Source: Bacteroidota bacterium (GTDB lineage: Bacteria > Bacteroidota > Ignavibacteria > Kryptoniales > JAKASW01). Taken from it: 6,211 bases of DNA. Position 1 is the first letter of the stretch. The number at the start of each line of letters is the position of its first letter. The stretch covers positions 1 through 6,211 of the forward strand of contig JAJYJD010000214.1 in NCBI GenBank assembly GCA_021789755.1. The letters are read 5' to 3'. Under the pieces are notes generated by a model. The model was not told where the DNA came from and made no database searches. It saw only the letters and a program-made list of their open reading frames with translations. Position numbers and translations under genes: made by a program. This document shows, piece by piece, positions 4,754-6,211 of the stretch.

Positions 4754-5956
4754 GTCCTCGAACGGCTCACCCTGATAAATCCCGCCGTAGGCTCTACTGT
4801 AATCATATTGCAGATCGAGATGGTCAAGCAGGAACTTGGCGACTGGTGCATTGGGGTCCAGCCACCTGAAGAAGACGAGACACTTCGCGAGACCGTCGAG
4901 ATCCAGTCCCCAGCCGAAAGTGGAGTAAGTTGTCTGACCTGCATCCGTTATCGAGCCAGCGCGGATGTAGATGAATTCGGCGAGTCCGATCTGTCCGCCT
5001 TTGCGCAGGCCGACGGTTGCGCTCGCTTTTCCGAGTATCAGGTTCTGCCATGGATTGAAATTGCCGAGGCCCGGATGGTATCGCGGTGCGTAGCCCCATG
5101 CAGTATCACTAAAAGTCGCAAAATGGCCGATGTACTCGATAACCGAATCCAATCTGAACGGGGCGTTTGCAGCTTCGCTCGACCATGAAAGCGAGAGCCA
5201 ATGCCATGTCATGCCGGCGTATCTTGAACTGAGTCCTCCGTCAGCACTCAATCCAAGATCCGCTTCTGTAGGAAGCGGAGTATAGGGATATCTTACATAT
5301 TTTCCGAAATTCCTCATCGCATATCCGAAACTTAAATCAAAAGTTGGCTTGACGCCATTCCTTGTTTCTCTCGCTTTCCTAATGAGTTTGGTAACTGGTA
5401 CTTGGAGTATGACGCCTAAATCCTGGCCAGTCTGATTCACCGGATAAGAAGGATCTCGGGAATGGATCAACTTCAGTGTGTACCCAAAACCGAGCGCGAC
5501 GAAATAATCGAGCCCTAAGGCGACCGTTAGACTGTTGGACGCGTCAATCTCTCTTCCAGGTATGACGTATGGACCCGACAACGGACCAGGTGGCACATAG
5601 GAGTAGCTGATATTAGAATAACCTATTCCAGCAACTGTCGTAAATGGTAATTCCTTCCAGAACTGATTGAGCCCGGCTCCAACGCTTATGGCAGAAGCAT
5701 CCATAGACGCGCCGGGTTCAAGCCATCCAGCTATATCAGTACTCGCGTTTGCCTTGGCATTTAAACTGAATATACCGAGTTGTGCAGGATTAGCGATTGT
5801 CGCCGTCGCGTTGTCGGATATGAACGCCGTTCCGACACCGCCCATGCCGAGCGCTTGGGCCGAGACTGGATAGTTCAGAAACGGAACCGCCTGCGCGTAA
5901 GCCTGTGTTGCCGACGCGAGAATTATTATGGCTATTATTCGAATTGTGCTTTTCAT
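4733..5956 (-). CDS. PorV/PorQ-like outer-membrane protein
   Basis: The 407-residue product begins with a signal peptide: a basic start (MKSTIR), a hydrophobic core (7-16) and a likely signal peptidase I site after AYA (19-21). The mature N-terminus LGMGGVGTAFISDNATATIANPAQLG (residues 36-61, written here only as a motif guide) has the Gly-rich GMGG, Asp48 and ANPA pattern typical of the PorV/PorQ/UPF0164 outer-membrane beta-barrel family, related to FadL. The rest alternates aromatic and polar residues in barrel-like strands. PorV proper works in type IX secretion as shuttle and partner of the attachment complex; many paralogues have unknown roles, so I do not assign a specific gene. The start ATG (5954-5956) has AGAGGA (5965-5970) 8 bases upstream. 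Its upstream neighbour is a paralogue, 64 bases away, probably in the same transcript. The C-terminus ends LNLVVR, without an aromatic last residue. Confidence 0.75.
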   Translation of the reverse strand: MKSTIRIIAIIILASATQAYAQAVPFLNYPVSAQALGMGGVGTAFISDNATATIANPAQLGIFSLNAKANASTDIAGWLEPGASMDASAISVGAGLNQFWKELPFTTVAGIGYSNISYSYVPPGPLSGPYVIPGREIDASNSLTVALGLDYFVALGFGYTLKLIHSRDPSYPVNQTGQDLGVILQVPVTKLIRKARETRNGVKPTFDLSFGYAMRNFGKYVRYPYTPLPTEADLGLSADGGLSSRYAGMTWHWLSLSWSSEAANAPFRLDSVIEYIGHFATFSDTAWGYAPRYHPGLGNFNPWQNLILGKASATVGLRKGGQIGLAEFIYIRAGSITDAGQTTYSTFGWGLDLDGLAKCLVFFRWLDPNAPVAKFLLDHLDLQYDYSRAYGGIYQGEPFEDLNLVVR

Positions 5957-5979
5957 TTCTCCATTCCTCTAAGTTTGGT

Positions 5980-6014
5980 CAACCTTGCGAAGGTCCAAAA
6001 CCTTCGCAAGGTTG
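5980..6014 (-). terminator. Hairpin between the tandem PorV-like genes (repeat copy B)
   Basis: Arms 5980-5994 and 6000-6014 are complementary over 15 bases around a 5-base loop. It begins six bases after the stop codon of the upstream paralogue and ends 24 bases before the start codon of the downstream one. With no T-tract it is more likely a processing, attenuation or mRNA-stabilising structure, or a repeat element, than a full terminator. If it did terminate, the downstream gene would need a promoter in the remaining few bases, which I do not see. Confidence 0.5.
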
Positions 6015-6041
6015 GTGGGTCTACCTCACCACCAGGTTCAA
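5982..6041. repeat. 60-bp repeat, copy B
   Basis: This is the partner of 4694-4753, identical at 56 of 60 positions, in the same orientation, 1288 bases away, which is one gene unit. It covers the hairpin, spacer, stop codon and the final six codons of the partial paralogue. Confidence 0.85.
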
Positions 6042-6211
6042 CGACTGAAAATTCGTTCCTGTCGCATATGAGTCTCCTGTGTACTCGCTGTAGTCGTACT
6101 GTAAATCGAGGTGGTCGACTATGAACGAGTAAATCCCGGGTCGATCGATGTCAACCAGATCGTAAGCTGCCAGAATTTTGACGAGGCCGTCGAGCCTGAG
6201 ACCGAAACCGA
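6021..6211 (-). CDS. PorV/PorQ-like outer-membrane protein, C-terminal part only
   Basis: The open frame enters from the window's right edge and stops at TAG (complement of 6021-6023); 62 residues are visible, with two further bases belonging to a cut codon. The translation aligns with the last 60 residues of the neighbouring PorV-like protein at about half identity: both have a GLxLDGL-type start, the identical DHLDLQYDYS and the identical end LNLVVR. It is therefore the 3' end of a paralogue that lies upstream on the same strand, followed by a hairpin and then the second gene 64 bases later. The N-terminal signal peptide and the gene's full length cannot be seen. No frameshift is visible in the part present. 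Confidence 0.82.
   Translation of the reverse strand, partial: GFGLRLDGLVKILAAYDLVDIDRPGIYSFIVDHLDLQYDYSEYTGDSYATGTNFQSLNLVVR

Noticed and set aside
4601..5188. 195-codon open frame on the plus strand across the convergent gap and the PorV-like gene
   Set aside because: It runs antisense through the hairpin and the signal-peptide-bearing PorV-like gene, begins inside the end of the DUF1015 gene, has no ribosome binding site and no recognisable domain.
1..6211. CRISPR array, tRNA, rRNA, transposase or phage genes
   Set aside because: Looked for and not found; the repeats present are intergenic hairpins and heptamers without spacer-like regularity or associated cas genes.

Overview
The window holds four complete housekeeping-type or conserved genes, one complete outer-membrane-type gene and the 3' end of a sixth gene. 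The organism is most likely a bacterium of the Bacteroidota/Chlorobi/Ignavibacteria (FCB) group. This rests on the two tandem PorV/PorQ-like proteins (a family concentrated in that group), the Era and CarA sequence style, mid-range GC, and Shine-Dalgarno sites of the GGAG type. It is an inference from family content; no rRNA or marker tree can be read here.

Layout. Positions 1-391 are non-coding as far as I can tell and contain a nested inverted-repeat structure (175-291) and a hairpin just after carA (343-380). carA (392-1492, minus, TTG start) encodes the glutamine amidotransferase subunit of carbamoyl-phosphate synthetase. A 223-bp divergent spacer containing a dyad separates it from glnB (1716-2054, plus), a PII nitrogen-signalling protein. 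Then follow era (2241-3170, plus), a ribosome-assembly GTPase, and a DUF1015 protein (3406-4683, plus) with its own promoter-like sequence. A perfect 14-bp-arm hairpin lies in the convergent gap, followed by a PorV/PorQ-like outer-membrane protein (4733-5956, minus) and the C-terminus of its upstream paralogue (6021-6211, minus, cut by the window edge).

How they fit together. CarA uses glutamine nitrogen and PII senses the 2-oxoglutarate/ATP/ADP state, so the divergent carA/glnB pair is a coherent nitrogen-metabolism neighbourhood, although no shared regulation is proven. Era and the DUF1015 protein look like separately transcribed neighbours with long spacers. The two PorV-like genes form a tandem duplication on the minus strand.

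The least ordinary signals are in the non-coding DNA: a 60-bp, 56/60-identical repeat that runs across the 3' end, stop codon and hairpin of both PorV-like genes; degenerate 7-bp tandem repeats directly after glnB and after era; and nested inverted repeats beyond carA. I found no CRISPR array, tRNA, rRNA, transposase, toxin-antitoxin pair or defence genes, and no clear evidence of a new multi-gene system.
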